Below, one piece after another: positions 1 to 9,334 of a DNA stretch of 64,000 nucleotides (positions are counted from its first letter, which is position 1; each line of letters starts with the position of its first letter). A program made the position numbers and the translations under genes. The DNA is from Beijerinckia sp. 28-YEA-48 (GTDB taxonomy: Bacteria > Pseudomonadota > Alphaproteobacteria > Rhizobiales > Beijerinckiaceae), in contig NZ_FNSI01000001.1 in assembly GCF_900104955.1 (NCBI RefSeq), positions 3,940,001 to 4,004,000 of the forward strand, read 5' to 3'. The notes under the pieces were generated by a model. That model was not told the DNA's origin. It saw nothing but the letters and a program-made list of their open reading frames with translations, and searched no databases.

Positions 1-188
1 GATGAAATCAGCCCATACCAAACCAGTGGCAGATCGAGCTCAATGACGCGGTAGGAGGTCGTCACGCGCGTCAGCGACAGAATGAACTGGATCAGCATCG
101 CATGCAGGAGGAAGGGCGACAGCGACAACCAATCGACACGCTCTTCCAATGCGCGCCCTCTTTGCGCGGACGCTTGATCGCCTGACAT
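1..188 (-). CDS. Possible MFS-type transporter, N-terminal part (cut by window edge)
   Basis: The minus-strand frame is open from the window edge up to an ATG at 188 and encodes about 62 residues. A short polar leader is followed by a hydrophobic stretch containing FLLHAMLIQFILSLTRV, which looks like a first membrane helix. This arrangement resembles the start of a major facilitator transporter, but that is inference from a short fragment. It is transcribed divergently from the oxidoreductase gene at 388, with a 199-base shared upstream region in which I see no clear operator. Confidence 0.45.
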   Translation of the reverse strand, partial: MSGDQASAQRGRALEERVDWLSLSPFLLHAMLIQFILSLTRVTTSYRVIELDLPLVWYGLIS

Positions 189-387
189 TTCCCCCACCGA
201 TGATTGAGCCCGTTTCACTGTATCTTTAACGGCGACACCGGCCGGCGCAATCAGACCATCCTGCATTGCTGCTATGAAGGGTGCCGCACACGGCGAGCCG
301 CCCGCGCTTCAGGCTTGGATTGCCGCCCTCTTGCCTGCCCCTCGGCAATAGCTCTACTAGAAGCAGAGAAACAAAAAAGGGGGAAAC

Positions 388-1428
388 ATGAAAGCCGCTG
401 TTCTTCGTGAATTCGGCCCGCCGGACGTCTTGAAATATGAAGAGGTGGCGGACCCGCAGCCGCGCTCTGGCGAAGTCCGCATTCGCGTCGGTGGCGCCAC
501 TGTCAACCGCGTGCTGGACGTGTCCTTGCGTCGGGGCGAGGAAATGCAGCGCACACCAGTGCTGCCGCTGATCCTCGGCGTCGATTGCGCCGGCACTATC
601 GATGCTGTCGGGCCCGGCGTGACGCGCTGGAAAGTCGGCGATCGGGTCGCTGCCGCCGGCGGCATGCCGCTCGACATCGTCGATGAAGATGGCAGCTCCT
701 ACACGGGGCCGCGCGGCATGATGGGAATCAAGCGGCCGGGCGGTTTCGCTGATCTCGTCTGCGTGCCCGCCATGGCCACCCATCGCCTGCCGGACGGATT
801 GGGTTTCCATGAGGCCGCCGTCGTCATGCGCCATTGCCCGACGGCGTGGAACCTGCTCGTCAATATCGCCAAACTGCAGAAGGACGAATGGGTGCTCATC
901 CTCGGCGCCAGCGGCAACCTTGGCACGGTCGGCATCCAGATCGCCAAGAACGTCATTGGCGCCAAGGTGATCGGCGCCGCCAGCCGCAAGTCCGGCGTCG
1001 ATGTCGCCCTGGCGCTCGGCGCTGATCATGGCATTGATTCATCGACCCAGGATCTGACCGCCGAGGTGATGAAGATCACCGGCGGCAAGGGCGTGAACGT
1101 GCTCTATGACAACGTCGCCAACCCGGACGTTTTGCCGAAAGCCTTTCTGGCGCTGGGCATGGAAGGCCGCATGGTCACGGCCGGCGCCCATGGCGGCCCC
1201 AATGCGACGATCAACTTCCACCATCTCTACGACAAGCGCATCATGATCAAAGGCACGCCGGGCTCGCGCGAAGGCGACCTGGCCAAATGCTTCCAGGCGG
1301 CGGCGGAAGGTAAGATCCAGGTGCGCATCGCCCATGTCCTGCCGCTATCGAAGGCAGCACAGGCGCATGCGATGATCGAAGCCGATCCCGGCATGGGCAA
1401 GATCGTGCTCGACCCAACGATGGGGTGA
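388..1428 (+). CDS. Zinc-type alcohol dehydrogenase / quinone oxidoreductase (MDR superfamily)
   Basis: This 346-residue protein has the GroES-like N-terminal half of the medium-chain dehydrogenase/reductase superfamily (GVDCAGTIDAVGPGVTRWKVGDRV) followed by a Rossmann nucleotide-binding segment (GASGNLGTVGIQIAKNV). The glycine/alanine pattern and the lack of an obvious structural-zinc cysteine cluster fit the NADPH:quinone oxidoreductase branch better than a classical zinc alcohol dehydrogenase. The ATG at 388 follows a strong AAGGGGGA ribosome-binding site. It stands alone between a divergent transporter fragment and a repeat-rich gap, so its substrate cannot be inferred. Confidence 0.85.
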   Translation: MKAAVLREFGPPDVLKYEEVADPQPRSGEVRIRVGGATVNRVLDVSLRRGEEMQRTPVLPLILGVDCAGTIDAVGPGVTRWKVGDRVAAAGGMPLDIVDEDGSSYTGPRGMMGIKRPGGFADLVCVPAMATHRLPDGLGFHEAAVVMRHCPTAWNLLVNIAKLQKDEWVLILGASGNLGTVGIQIAKNVIGAKVIGAASRKSGVDVALALGADHGIDSSTQDLTAEVMKITGGKGVNVLYDNVANPDVLPKAFLALGMEGRMVTAGAHGGPNATINFHHLYDKRIMIKGTPGSREGDLAKCFQAAAEGKIQVRIAHVLPLSKAAQAHAMIEADPGMGKIVLDPTMG

Positions 1429-1646
1429 GCGCGAAACTGGCCTTGATACGGGCCTTGCATGGGGTTGTTCCTCAGAATCTCGCGACACCCCCTCCCCGAG
1501 GTGGTTTTCGAGGTCTTTGTCCTCTCCAAGAACTGTTCTCGCCGCGCCCGCCGCGATCAAATCGAACGCACATTACCAAGGCAGGACGGCGGAATTTTGT
1601 TTTACGACATAGCCGCGATTTGCAGGTGGCAGGCGCTTCGTCACGC

Positions 1647-1731
1647 GCTCTGGAGTCCCGCTCAGCCGCTGCGCGGCTGTCGGGCTCGATGTCATCCCCG
1701 ACGCGCGCAGCGCGAGCGGGGGATCCAGAGC
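1647..1731. repeat. Palindromic repeat element with terminal inverted repeats
   Basis: GCTCTGGAGTCCCGCTC at 1647-1663 is mirrored by GAGCGGGGGATCCAGAGC at 1714-1731, giving an 85-base imperfect palindrome. The interior has smaller hairpins (AGCCGCTGCGCGGCT and GCGCGCAGCGCG). The GTCATCCCCGACGCG motif inside resembles dispersed intergenic repeats that I recall from many alphaproteobacterial genomes. No second copy of this exact unit is seen in the window. Confidence 0.6.
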
Positions 1732-1737
1732 GAATGA

Positions 1738-1791
1738 TAGAATATAAAAATGCCTGCGGCACTGGCGCTACTCGCCATGGCTCATATTCTA
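1738..1791. repeat. Inverted repeat TAGAATAT / ATATTCTA
   Basis: TAGAATAT at 1738-1745 is perfectly complementary to ATATTCTA at 1784-1791, enclosing 38 bases that could form smaller stems. It sits directly between two other palindromic units. Its role is unknown. It could be part of one larger mobile or structural element with its neighbours. Confidence 0.45.
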
Positions 1792-1794
1792 CCA

Positions 1795-1838
1795 CACGCC
1801 CCTGAATTGCCGCGTCGCTACGCTCCTCGCAATGACGG
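1795..1838. repeat. Dispersed repeat, copy 1 (second copy at 53641-53684)
   Basis: This 44-base stretch matches 53641-53684 at 41 of 44 positions in direct alignment. The core ATTGC...GCAAT is an inverted repeat around GCGTCGCT-type sequence. Both copies lie at the 3' end of a minus-strand gene. The pattern is that of a REP-like intergenic element. Confidence 0.75.
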
Positions 1839-1840
1839 GT

Positions 1841-2743
1841 TCAGACCTTGCGATAACGCGCGGTCAGGGTCGCCGGCCCATCGGCCGCTACCAGGCCGCG
1901 CGCCGTCAGGTCTTCCATATGGGCGAGCATGGACAGCGCCGCCGCCGGCTTCAGGCGCGGGTCGAGACCTTCGTAGATTTTCTCGACCAGCGGCCCGATC
2001 TCGCTTTCGCCTTCGGCAAGGCGATTGAGAATGGAGATTTCGCGCTGACGGCGGTGATGCAGCAGCGCCCGCAAGAAGCGCTGCGGTTCCTTCACCGGGC
2101 CACCATGGCCCGGCCAGTAAACTTGATCGTCGCGACCGCGCAGCTTTTCCAGCGAGGCCATGTAATCGCTCATCACGCCATCGGGCGGCGCGACGATGCT
2201 GGTCGACCAGGCCATCACATGATCGCCGGAGAGCAGCGCGTTTTCCTGCGCCAGCGCAAAGCAAAGGTGATTGGAGGCATGGCCCGGCGTGTGGATCGCC
2301 TGCAAAGTTAAGCCATCGCCGTGCAGGACGTCGCCGTCGCCCATCACTTGATCGGGATCATGATCGAGATCATGGCTGGCATCGAGCCGGCCCGAGGCAT
2401 CGTCCCGGATCGGCACGTGGCGGGCGCAACCGAAAATCGGCGCGCCGGTCGCCGCACGCAAGGCGCGCGCGCCTGGCGAATGATCGCGATGGGTGTGGGT
2501 GACGAGGATGTGGCTGACCGTCTCGCCCTCGACCGCTTTCAACAAAGCGGCAAGCTGCTCGGCGCTCTCCGGTCCTGGATCGACGACCACCACCCGGCCC
2601 TGGCCTACGATGTAGGAACAGGTGCCGGTGAAGGTGAAGGGCGAGGGATTGGGCGCCACCAGCCGCCGCAGCAGCGGTGACACCTGTTCGACGACGCCAG
2701 CAGCGACGAGGGCGCGATTGTAATCGAGATCGTTGTCAGCCAT
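1841..2743 (-). CDS. MBL-fold metallo-hydrolase
   Basis: This 300-residue protein carries the metallo-beta-lactamase-fold signature HTHRDH at residues 83-88. Downstream HTPGHASNH, LSGDHVM and WPGHGGP motifs supply the remaining metal ligands. The C-terminal helical extension resembles the LACTB2-like winged-helix domain of MBL hydrolases. It is probably a soluble zinc hydrolase acting on thioester or phosphodiester substrates, though the substrate is unknown. The ATG at 2743 has only a weak ribosome-binding site. It lies downstream of, and codirectional with, hslO and the arginine genes, with a 32-base gap. Confidence 0.85.
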   Translation of the reverse strand: MADNDLDYNRALVAAGVVEQVSPLLRRLVAPNPSPFTFTGTCSYIVGQGRVVVVDPGPESAEQLAALLKAVEGETVSHILVTHTHRDHSPGARALRAATGAPIFGCARHVPIRDDASGRLDASHDLDHDPDQVMGDGDVLHGDGLTLQAIHTPGHASNHLCFALAQENALLSGDHVMAWSTSIVAPPDGVMSDYMASLEKLRGRDDQVYWPGHGGPVKEPQRFLRALLHHRRQREISILNRLAEGESEIGPLVEKIYEGLDPRLKPAAALSMLAHMEDLTARGLVAADGPATLTARYRKV

Positions 2744-2775
2744 GCCCGAGCTTAGCCGACTGAATGGCCTCCGGT

Positions 2776-3780
2776 CTATTCCGGAGACGGCTCAGGTTCG
2801 ACTTCAGCCGGCTCGAACGAGCGCCTGACACTGCAGAACTCGCAGGTGACGCCGATCAGGCCGTCATCGGCGACCATGTCGCGGCGCTCTTGCGGCGTGA
2901 AGCTCTTCAGCATCGCGGCAATGGACTCGCGCGAGCAGCGGCAGGCATGGCGGATGTCCTGCGGCGCGAATACGGTGACGCCGCGCTCGTTAAATAGCCG
3001 ATACAGCAGCCGCTCGCTCGACAGCGCCGGGTCGACCAGTTCGTGATCCTCGACCGAACCGGCGAGCGCCTTCGCCTCAAGCCAGGCATCGTCTTCCTGG
3101 GCTTCCGGCTTGGTCGCTCCTTCCGGCGCATCGCCGGGATCGAGATCGCCCATGCGGCGGCGTTCCGGCGAATCCGGCAGAAATTGCACGATCAGACCGC
3201 CGGCACGCCAGGAGCTGGGCTCCTGCGCACCGTTGACGACCTCGGCGACGGCAAGGCGCACCAGGGTCGGAATCTGTTCGGACTGCAGAAAATATTGATG
3301 CGCGGCGGCTTCCAACCCCTGGCCATCGAGGGCGACAACGCCCTGATAACGCTGCGTCGAGGGGCCGCGATCGACGGTAAAGGCAAGATGGCCACGGCCG
3401 AGCAGGGCCGCAGGCGTCGCTCCGCCCGCCGCGCGCGCCGCCTCAAGCCGCGCCGCATCGAAGCGCGCGAAGGCGCGAACGCGATCGGGCGAGTCGAAAT
3501 CGACCACCAGCAGATCGATGACGCCGTCGCTGCGGGTCTGCAATTGAAAGCGCCCCTCGAGCGACAAAGCCGAGCCGAGCAACACATTCAGCGCCACAGC
3601 TTCGCCAACCGCGCGCGCCACTTCCGGCGGATAGGCGTGATTGCGCAGCAAATCGTCCAGCGCCGGGCCAAGCCGCACCAGCCGGCCGCGCGCATCGAGC
3701 GGCGTCACCGCATAGGGCAGAACCCGATCATCGTTGACAGTGTCGGAAACCGGCCGGGACGCCGGTTGGACCTCATTCAT
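2776..3780 (-). CDS. hslO: Redox-regulated molecular chaperone Hsp33
   Basis: Hsp33 is a cytosolic holdase activated by oxidative disulfide formation. This 334-residue protein has the expected Hsp33 fold sequence and, near the C terminus, the four zinc-binding cysteines C280, C282, C313 and C316 (CxC followed by CxxC). It is longer than the E. coli protein because of an acidic low-complexity linker around residues 215-235 and a charged tail. Its start overlaps the argF stop by ATGA, so the two are translationally coupled in an argD-argF-hslO operon, a layout I know from Hyphomicrobiales. Confidence 0.95.
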   Translation of the reverse strand: MNEVQPASRPVSDTVNDDRVLPYAVTPLDARGRLVRLGPALDDLLRNHAYPPEVARAVGEAVALNVLLGSALSLEGRFQLQTRSDGVIDLLVVDFDSPDRVRAFARFDAARLEAARAAGGATPAALLGRGHLAFTVDRGPSTQRYQGVVALDGQGLEAAAHQYFLQSEQIPTLVRLAVAEVVNGAQEPSSWRAGGLIVQFLPDSPERRRMGDLDPGDAPEGATKPEAQEDDAWLEAKALAGSVEDHELVDPALSSERLLYRLFNERGVTVFAPQDIRHACRCSRESIAAMLKSFTPQERRDMVADDGLIGVTCEFCSVRRSFEPAEVEPEPSPE

Positions 3781-4727
3781 CGTCCCGCCGCGCCATCGGC
3801 GAGCGCCCAGGCCAGAATACCTTTCTGTGCGTGCATGCGATTCTCCGCCTCGTCGAAGACGACCGACTGCGGCCCGTCCATCACCTCGTCGGTGACTTCT
3901 TCGCCGCGATGGGCTGGCAGGCAGTGCATGAACACCGCGCCCTTGGCCGCCTGAGCCATCAGTTTGCCATTGACCTGATAAGGCGACAGCAGCTTCTGGC
4001 GCAGGCGCGCCTCTTCTTCATCGCCCATCGAGACCCAGCAGTCGGTGATGACGGCGTCAACGCCGCTCACGGCCGCGAAAGGATCCTCGGTCAGTTGGAG
4101 GCGTACATGGTAACGCTGGGCCCAATCGACAAGCGCCCGAGGCGGCGCCAGCTCGGCCGGCGTCGCCACATTGATGGAAAAGTCAAAGCTATGAGCGGCA
4201 TGGATCCAGCTCGCCAGCACATTGTTGCTGTCGCCGGCCCAGGCGACAGTGCGCCCCTTGATCGGCCCGCAATGCTCCTCGAAGGTCAGGATATCAGCCA
4301 TGACCTGGCACGGATGCGAACGCTTGGTCAGACCGTTGATGACAGGCACGGTGGCGTGCTGGGCCAGTTCCATCAGGTCGTCATGGTCGAGGATGCGGAT
4401 CATGATCGCGTCGACATAACGCGACAGAACGCGCGCCGTGTCGGCGATGCTCTCGCCGCGGCCGAGCTGCATTTCGGTGCCGGTCAGCATGATCGTCTCG
4501 CCGCCCAGTTCGCGCATGCCGACATCGAAGGAGACACGGGTGCGGGTGGACGGCTTGTCGAACACCATCGCCAGCACTTTGCCGGTGAGCGGACGATTGG
4601 CGGCGAGCTGGCCCTTGCGACGCGCCGCCTTGATGGAGGCGGCGATATCAAGGATGCGGCGCAGTTCCTTGGTATCGAACTCGGTCAGATCAAGGAAATG
4701 CCGGGGCTTCGTCACTGTGGTCAACAT
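3777..4727 (-). CDS. argF: Ornithine carbamoyltransferase
   Basis: The enzyme makes citrulline from ornithine and carbamoyl phosphate in arginine synthesis. The 316-residue protein shows the carbamoyl-phosphate loop STRT at 60-63, HPCQ at 138-141, and the ornithine-binding HCLP at 268-271. Its ATG at 4727 overlaps the argD stop by one base (TAATG), and its stop overlaps the hslO start. It is therefore the middle gene of a coupled operon. Confidence 0.97.
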   Translation of the reverse strand: MLTTVTKPRHFLDLTEFDTKELRRILDIAASIKAARRKGQLAANRPLTGKVLAMVFDKPSTRTRVSFDVGMRELGGETIMLTGTEMQLGRGESIADTARVLSRYVDAIMIRILDHDDLMELAQHATVPVINGLTKRSHPCQVMADILTFEEHCGPIKGRTVAWAGDSNNVLASWIHAAHSFDFSINVATPAELAPPRALVDWAQRYHVRLQLTEDPFAAVSGVDAVITDCWVSMGDEEEARLRQKLLSPYQVNGKLMAQAAKGAVFMHCLPAHRGEEVTDEVMDGPQSVVFDEAENRMHAQKGILAWALADGAAGR

Positions 4728-5956
4728 TATGCGCTCTGCAATGCGGGCAATTTTGCCTCAATGCTCTTACACGCCGCTTCAAGCCGCGTGATGGCTTCGT
4801 TCATCTCGGTTTCGCCGATGGTCAGCGGAGGCAAGAGCCGCGCCACGTTTTCGGCGGCCGGCACCACCAGCATATGCTGGTTGCGCACGGCGACGGTGAA
4901 GTCACCGCTGGAAATGGCATCGTCGATCTTGAGGCCGAGCATCAGGCCCTCACCGCGAATGCCGGTGATGACGCGCGGATGCGCGTCCTTGAGCGCCGCG
5001 AGCTTCTGTTTCAGCAGCAGGCCCTTACGGCCGACTTCTTCGAGAAAGCCCGGCGCCAGCATGACGTCGAGCACCGCATTGCCGACCGCGGTGGCGAGCG
5101 GATTGCCGCCATAGGTCGTGCCATGGGTGCCGGCGATCATGCCCTTGCCGGCTTCCTTGGTCGTCAGAAAGGCGCCGAGCGGAAAGCCGCAGCCAATGCC
5201 CTTGGCAACCGCCATGACGTCGGGCTCGATGCCGGAGTTCATGTAGGAGAAGAGCTTGCCGGTACGACCCATGCCGCTCTGCACTTCGTCGAGCACCAGC
5301 AGGAGGCCGTGCTTGTCGCACAGCTCCCGCAGGTCGCGCAGGAAGGAGGCCGGCGGCACGCGGATGCCGCCTTCGCCCTGGATCGGCTCGACCAGGATTG
5401 CGGCGGTGCGCGGGCCAATGGCCGCCTTCACCGCCTCGATGTCACCAAAGCGCACCTTGCGGTGGAAACCCTCGACCGGGGCGGCGAAGCCCTCGACATA
5501 TTTGTCGTTCCCGCCGGCGGCGATGGTCGCCAGGGTGCGGCCGTGGAAGGCGTTGTCGAAGGTGATGATCTCGACCCGCTCCGGGTGGCCGCTGACGAAC
5601 TGGTATTTGCGCGCCGTCTTGATCGCCCCTTCCAGCGCCTCGGCGCCGGAATTGGTGAAGAAGACATAGTCAGCGAAGGTCGCGTCGGCGAGGCGGTGCG
5701 CCAGCTTCTCGGCCTGCGGAATCTTGTAAAGATTGGACACGTGCCAGAGCTTTTCACCCTGCTCCGTCAAGGCCTTAAGCACATGCGGATGGGAATGGCC
5801 GAGGCCGGCGACGGCAATGCCGGCGCCAAAATCCAGCCATCGCGACCCGTCGGTCGCCGTCAACCAAGCGCCGTCGCCGCGCTCGAAAGCGACGTCGGCT
5901 CTGATGTAGGTCGGCAGAATAGCGGATTCTGCGTCGGCATGGACTAGCTCGGCCAT
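4727..5956 (-). CDS. argD: Acetylornithine aminotransferase
   Basis: This 409-residue PLP enzyme of aminotransferase class III makes N-acetylornithine in arginine synthesis. It shows [16 protein letters not shown], the [11 protein letters not shown] motif, and the PLP-lysine region [13 protein letters not shown]. It is the first gene of the argD-argF-hslO operon. Its promoter should lie in the 310-base gap shared with the divergent lipoprotein gene. The enzyme may also serve as succinyldiaminopimelate aminotransferase, as in some relatives, but that cannot be decided here. Confidence 0.95.
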   Translation of the reverse strand: MAELVHADAESAILPTYIRADVAFERGDGAWLTATDGSRWLDFGAGIAVAGLGHSHPHVLKALTEQGEKLWHVSNLYKIPQAEKLAHRLADATFADYVFFTNSGAEALEGAIKTARKYQFVSGHPERVEIITFDNAFHGRTLATIAAGGNDKYVEGFAAPVEGFHRKVRFGDIEAVKAAIGPRTAAILVEPIQGEGGIRVPPASFLRDLRELCDKHGLLLVLDEVQSGMGRTGKLFSYMNSGIEPDVMAVAKGIGCGFPLGAFLTTKEAGKGMIAGTHGTTYGGNPLATAVGNAVLDVMLAPGFLEEVGRKGLLLKQKLAALKDAHPRVITGIRGEGLMLGLKIDDAISSGDFTVAVRNQHMLVVPAAENVARLLPPLTIGETEMNEAITRLEAACKSIEAKLPALQSA

Positions 5957-6266
5957 TGGATCACTGCGGTTGTTGGATGGGCTGGAAAATCAAAGCGCCG
6001 CCCCCAGGGGACGGCCGCTCTGCGGCGGGAATTTACGAAATTTGCCGGAAAGGGTCAATTCAAACACGCTGCCAGGGGCCCTAATCGGCGGCGCCGACGA
6101 TTATTGTCAAGAATAAGCTTATGGTTAGGGCACTCTTGCCACGAAGTTGCCAAAGAGTTGACGCATCCCGACGACTGGGTATGTTGCCCCCGCGTATGTT
6201 CGTCCGAGTACGACTGCCGAGTGACGATCGCCAAGCTCGCCCCGCCACGAACAACAGAGGTCAGAT
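5957..6266. other. Divergent promoter region between argD and a lipoprotein gene
   Basis: This 310-base gap holds no credible gene. It must carry the promoters of argD (leftward) and the peptidase gene (rightward). A possible rightward promoter is noted at 6158-6185. I see no clear ArgR-type operator palindrome. Confidence 0.5.
6158..6185 (+). promoter_or_regulatory. Candidate sigma-70-like promoter
   Basis: TTGACG at 6158-6163 and TATGTT at 6180-6185 are separated by 16 bases, about 80 bases before the TTG start of the lipoprotein gene. The assignment rests only on these two boxes. Confidence 0.35.
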
Positions 6267-7184
6267 TTGCGGATTTATTGTTGGTTTGCCGTTGCCGCAT
6301 CAGGCCTTTCGCTTGCAGCCTGCTCCCCCACCGGCCAGCCCGAACTCCAGGCCAATCTCTCCGCTGACGGCACGCCACAGGCTGGCGCTTCGGCTGGAAT
6401 GACCGCTGGAGGCCTTTTTGGCACCTATCCGCCGCCCCGCGCCCAGGTCGCCGAGGCCGAGCCGGAGCAGGTGATCGCGTCCACCTTTACGCCGCCGAAG
6501 AAAACGCCGCTCCCCATCGCCCGCCCCGATTTCGGCGACCGGGTTGAAGTCGCCGCAGCCCCGGCCACAGCCGCCACCCCAGGCCAGCCGGCTGGAACCA
6601 CCCCGAGTCTCGTCACCGCTTTCGCGGCCCCGGAACAGCCAGCGCTTATCGCGGCTCCCGAGCAGGCCGCCGCCGTCGAACCAGCGGCCCAGACCCGCTC
6701 CATCGCCGCCTATGAGCGCGAAGAAGCCGGCATTCCGGCCGATGACAAAGGCCCGGCCCGCACCACGCTCACCGCCACCCCCGTTTCCTTCTCCGGCCCG
6801 GCGCCGACCGCCGGCAGCAGCAGCAGCAACGGCGTTCCCTTCGCCGGCAACAACGCAACGTCCTTCGGCAACCAGCGCTGGTATGCCGCCTATCCCAATG
6901 TCGTGACCGATTGTTTCCCGGCGGAGTTGCGCAGCGCGCTCGACGCCATTGCCCTGCATTACAACCGCCCGGTGGAGGTCACCTCCGGCATGCGCAATCG
7001 CGGCCGGCGTCATTCCATGCATCGCTTTTGCAAGGCCGCCGATATCCGCGTCGCCGGCGTTTCGCCTTCGGCGCTCGCCAGCTTCGCCAAATCGGTTCCC
7101 GGCGTGAACGGTGTCGGTACGTATCGCTGGGTCGCCGTCACCCATATCGATACGCGTGCCGAACGCTTCGCTTGGCGCTACTAA
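6267..7184 (+). CDS. Lipoprotein of the peptidase M15A (YcbK-like) family
   Basis: The 305-residue product starts at a TTG preceded by AGAGG at 6256-6260. It has a lipoprotein signal peptide with lipobox LAAC, so Cys19 would be lipidated. Residues of about 20-195 form a proline/alanine-rich linker. The C-terminal domain has the M15 zinc-peptidase pattern: SGMRNRGRRHSMH, an H-x6-D motif (HRFCKAAD) and a later histidine in THIDTR. It is probably a peptidoglycan-acting carboxypeptidase or a binding protein tethered in the envelope. The long linker could let it reach the wall. Confidence 0.8.
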   Translation: MRIYCWFAVAASGLSLAACSPTGQPELQANLSADGTPQAGASAGMTAGGLFGTYPPPRAQVAEAEPEQVIASTFTPPKKTPLPIARPDFGDRVEVAAAPATAATPGQPAGTTPSLVTAFAAPEQPALIAAPEQAAAVEPAAQTRSIAAYEREEAGIPADDKGPARTTLTATPVSFSGPAPTAGSSSSNGVPFAGNNATSFGNQRWYAAYPNVVTDCFPAELRSALDAIALHYNRPVEVTSGMRNRGRRHSMHRFCKAADIRVAGVSPSALASFAKSVPGVNGVGTYRWVAVTHIDTRAERFAWRY

Positions 7185-7344
7185 AGGCTTGGCGTTACTG
7201 AAACCCATCCAAGCAAAACTGTCCGATATCTGGATATGGGCAGAATCCCGTTGGGATTCGCCCTCTTCTCAAGTCCCCTCGCTGACCTGATCCCAGCAGC
7301 GCTTTGAACAGCGCCGCTTGCGCTTAAATTATTGGCCTTCTAAT

Positions 7345-7372
7345 CTCCCGTCACGATCGGTCGCGACGGGAG
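7345..7372 (+). promoter_or_regulatory. Leader hairpin covering the ribosome-binding site
   Basis: CTCCCGTC at 7345-7352 is perfectly complementary to GACGGGAG at 7365-7372. The right arm contains most of the GGGAGGG ribosome-binding site of the oxygenase gene whose ATG is at 7382. If formed in the mRNA, the hairpin would block ribosome loading. It is seen in the sequence only, and no such hairpin precedes the twin gene at 10355. Confidence 0.4.
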
Positions 7373-7381
7373 GGTCAAGAC

Positions 7382-8449
7382 ATGAGCGATAAGGTCAATG
7401 CCCCGTTTCTAAGAAACGCCTGGTATCAGGCTGCGTGGAACGACGAGCTGAAAGACGGCATGCTCGCCCGCACCATCATGAACGAGCCGTTGCTGTTCTT
7501 CCGTGATACCAATGGCAAAATCGGCTGTGTCGAAGATCGCTGCTGCCATCGCGGCGCGCCGCTGTCGCACGGCAAGATCGTCGAGAACGGTTTGCAGTGC
7601 GGCTACCACGGCCTCGTCTTCGACGTGAATGGCAAGTGCGTCGAGATCCCGGGTCAAGACAACATTCCGCCGATGGCGAAAGTGAAGTCGCATCCGGTCG
7701 TCGAGCGGCAGGAATTCATCTGGGTATGGATGGGTGATCCAGCGCTTGCCGATGAAGCGAAGATTGTCGATTGGCACTATCACGACAATCCGAAGAAATA
7801 TCCGCACCGCAAGGCGACGATGCCGATCAAGATCAATTATATGATGATGATCGACAATCTGATGGACCTGACCCATCTCGGCTATGTCCACACCAAGACC
7901 ATCGGCGGCAATCCGAAAGCTCATGTGAACGCCAAGATGGAAACGGAGCGCACCGAGAACGGCGCGCGCTATATCCGCTGGATGCTCGATGCGCTGCCGC
8001 CGCCGACCTATGTGAAAGGCGCTGGCTTCACCGGCAAGATCGATCGCTGGCAGGAGTTCGAATACATCGTTCCCGGCAGCGTGCGGCAATGGTCGGGCGC
8101 GCTGGAAGTCGGCCGTGGCGCCTATGAAAACCGCGACCAGGACGGCTTCCACCTGCTGCTCTATCACGGCATTACGCCGGAGACGGAAAACACGTCGTTC
8201 TATTTCTGGTCGGCCGCCAACGGCTACCGGCAAGACGATCCCAAGGCCACCGACGAACTCTATACGGAGGTTTATCCGACCTTCGTCGAGGACGTGGTGA
8301 TCATGGAAGGCCAGCAGCAGCGTCTCGATGCCGAACCGGATCGGCCATTGCTGCCGATCAAGGCCGACAATGCGCTGACCCATGCGCGCCGCGCCTTCCA
8401 GAAGGCGCTCGACGAAGAACGAAGCTTGATGCCGCAGGCGGCGGAATAG
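7382..8449 (+). CDS. Rieske [2Fe-2S] ring-hydroxylating oxygenase, VanA-like (copy A)
   Basis: This is the terminal oxygenase component of a two-component Rieske monooxygenase or demethylase. The 355-residue protein has the Rieske ligands C54, H56, C73 and H76, and the mononuclear-iron motif N159-x2-D162-x2-H165-x4-H170. Length and motif spacing match the vanillate O-demethylase oxygenase family. It is nearly identical over its N-terminal 130 residues to the protein encoded at 10355. No reductase gene is adjacent. The nearest is the VanB-like gene at 44991. The gene has its own terminator at 8481. Substrate unknown. Confidence 0.92.
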   Translation: MSDKVNAPFLRNAWYQAAWNDELKDGMLARTIMNEPLLFFRDTNGKIGCVEDRCCHRGAPLSHGKIVENGLQCGYHGLVFDVNGKCVEIPGQDNIPPMAKVKSHPVVERQEFIWVWMGDPALADEAKIVDWHYHDNPKKYPHRKATMPIKINYMMMIDNLMDLTHLGYVHTKTIGGNPKAHVNAKMETERTENGARYIRWMLDALPPPTYVKGAGFTGKIDRWQEFEYIVPGSVRQWSGALEVGRGAYENRDQDGFHLLLYHGITPETENTSFYFWSAANGYRQDDPKATDELYTEVYPTFVEDVVIMEGQQQRLDAEPDRPLLPIKADNALTHARRAFQKALDEERSLMPQAAE

Positions 8450-8480
8450 AATTCGCCGGCTTGCAATTCTCGCAAACAGA

Positions 8481-8508
8481 AGGGGCGCCATGGAGCGCCC
8501 CTTTTTTA
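8481..8508 (+). terminator. Rho-independent terminator of oxygenase copy A
   Basis: GGGGCGC at 8482-8488 pairs with GCGCCCC at 8495-8501 and is followed by six T residues at 8502-8507. Confidence 0.88.
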
Positions 8509-8577
8509 TCGCTCCGGATTGCCCGGTGATCCGATTGTGGGATAACCCTTGTTCAATCGAAGGTTATAGTTCCCCCC

Positions 8578-9315
8578 ATGACATTGCCTGTAGCGCTCGT
8601 CACCGGCTCCACGTCAGGCATTGGCGCTGCCATTGCGCGGCGGCTCTCCGCTGATGGATTTGCGGTTGTTCTCCACTCTCGAACCTCCGCTGAAGCGGGC
8701 CTGGCGTTAGCCGCCGAACTTAAAATGGCGACGTATATCCAAGCCGACCTCGCTATCGACGCGGATAGGATCAGGCTTGTCGAAGGGGCTGCAGCGCATT
8801 GGGGACGCTTCGATGTGCTCGTCAACAATGCCGGCCTCAGTCGTGTCATTCCCCATTCCAGCCTTACTGCGGCAACGCCGGCGATCTGGCAGGAGCTCTA
8901 TGAGGTCAATGTCATCGCGCCGTTTAGATTGGTGGCGGAGGCGGAGCCCGCGCTGCGAGAAGCTGCCCGACGCGGCCGGCCTGGATGTGTCGTCAACATC
9001 AGCTCGCATGCGGGTGTGCGACCAAAAGGAGCCTCCATTCCCTACGCCGCAACGAAGGCAGCACTCAATCACACCACGCGTCTGCTCGCGCTTTCTCTGG
9101 CGCCAGATATTCGCGTCAACGCCGTTGCTCCCGGCCTCGTCGACACTGCGCTGACAGCGGACTGGACATCCGCGCAGCAGCTTTGGCGCGATCATTCGCC
9201 CATGCGCCGAGCGGCTCAGCCCGAAGATATTGCGCAGGTCGTCGCCATGCTGGTCGCCTCCGACTACATGACCGGAGAAATTCTGCTTGCGGACGGAGGA
9301 TTGAATCTGACGTAG
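8578..9315 (+). CDS. Short-chain dehydrogenase/reductase (FabG-like)
   Basis: This 245-residue classical SDR has the nucleotide-binding motif TGSTSGIG at residues 9-16, NNAG in the middle, the catalytic serine at 142/143, and Y156-x3-K160. The C-terminal GEILLADGG is typical of ketoacyl-reductase-like members. It is an NAD(P)H-dependent oxidoreductase of unknown substrate. It lies between two Rieske oxygenase genes and converges on the IclR regulator gene, so it may act on a product of one of the oxygenases. Confidence 0.9.
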   Translation: MTLPVALVTGSTSGIGAAIARRLSADGFAVVLHSRTSAEAGLALAAELKMATYIQADLAIDADRIRLVEGAAAHWGRFDVLVNNAGLSRVIPHSSLTAATPAIWQELYEVNVIAPFRLVAEAEPALREAARRGRPGCVVNISSHAGVRPKGASIPYAATKAALNHTTRLLALSLAPDIRVNAVAPGLVDTALTADWTSAQQLWRDHSPMRRAAQPEDIAQVVAMLVASDYMTGEILLADGGLNLT

Positions 9316-9334
9316 GCTGAAAGCGACAGCTTAC

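Larger units (their letters stand above)
1429..1840. other. Repeat-filled intergenic region
   Basis: This 412-base gap lies between the convergent oxidoreductase and MBL-hydrolase genes. The short frames within it show no coding character. Its right half is made of three successive palindromic units (1647-1731, 1738-1791 and 1795-1838, annotated separately), the last of which ends at the stop codon of the hydrolase gene. The left part (1429-1640) shows nothing I can name. Confidence 0.7.

Noticed and set aside
204-410. Short plus-strand frame in the first intergenic region
   Set aside because: It overlaps the ribosome-binding site and start of the oxidoreductase gene and lacks its own ribosome-binding site.
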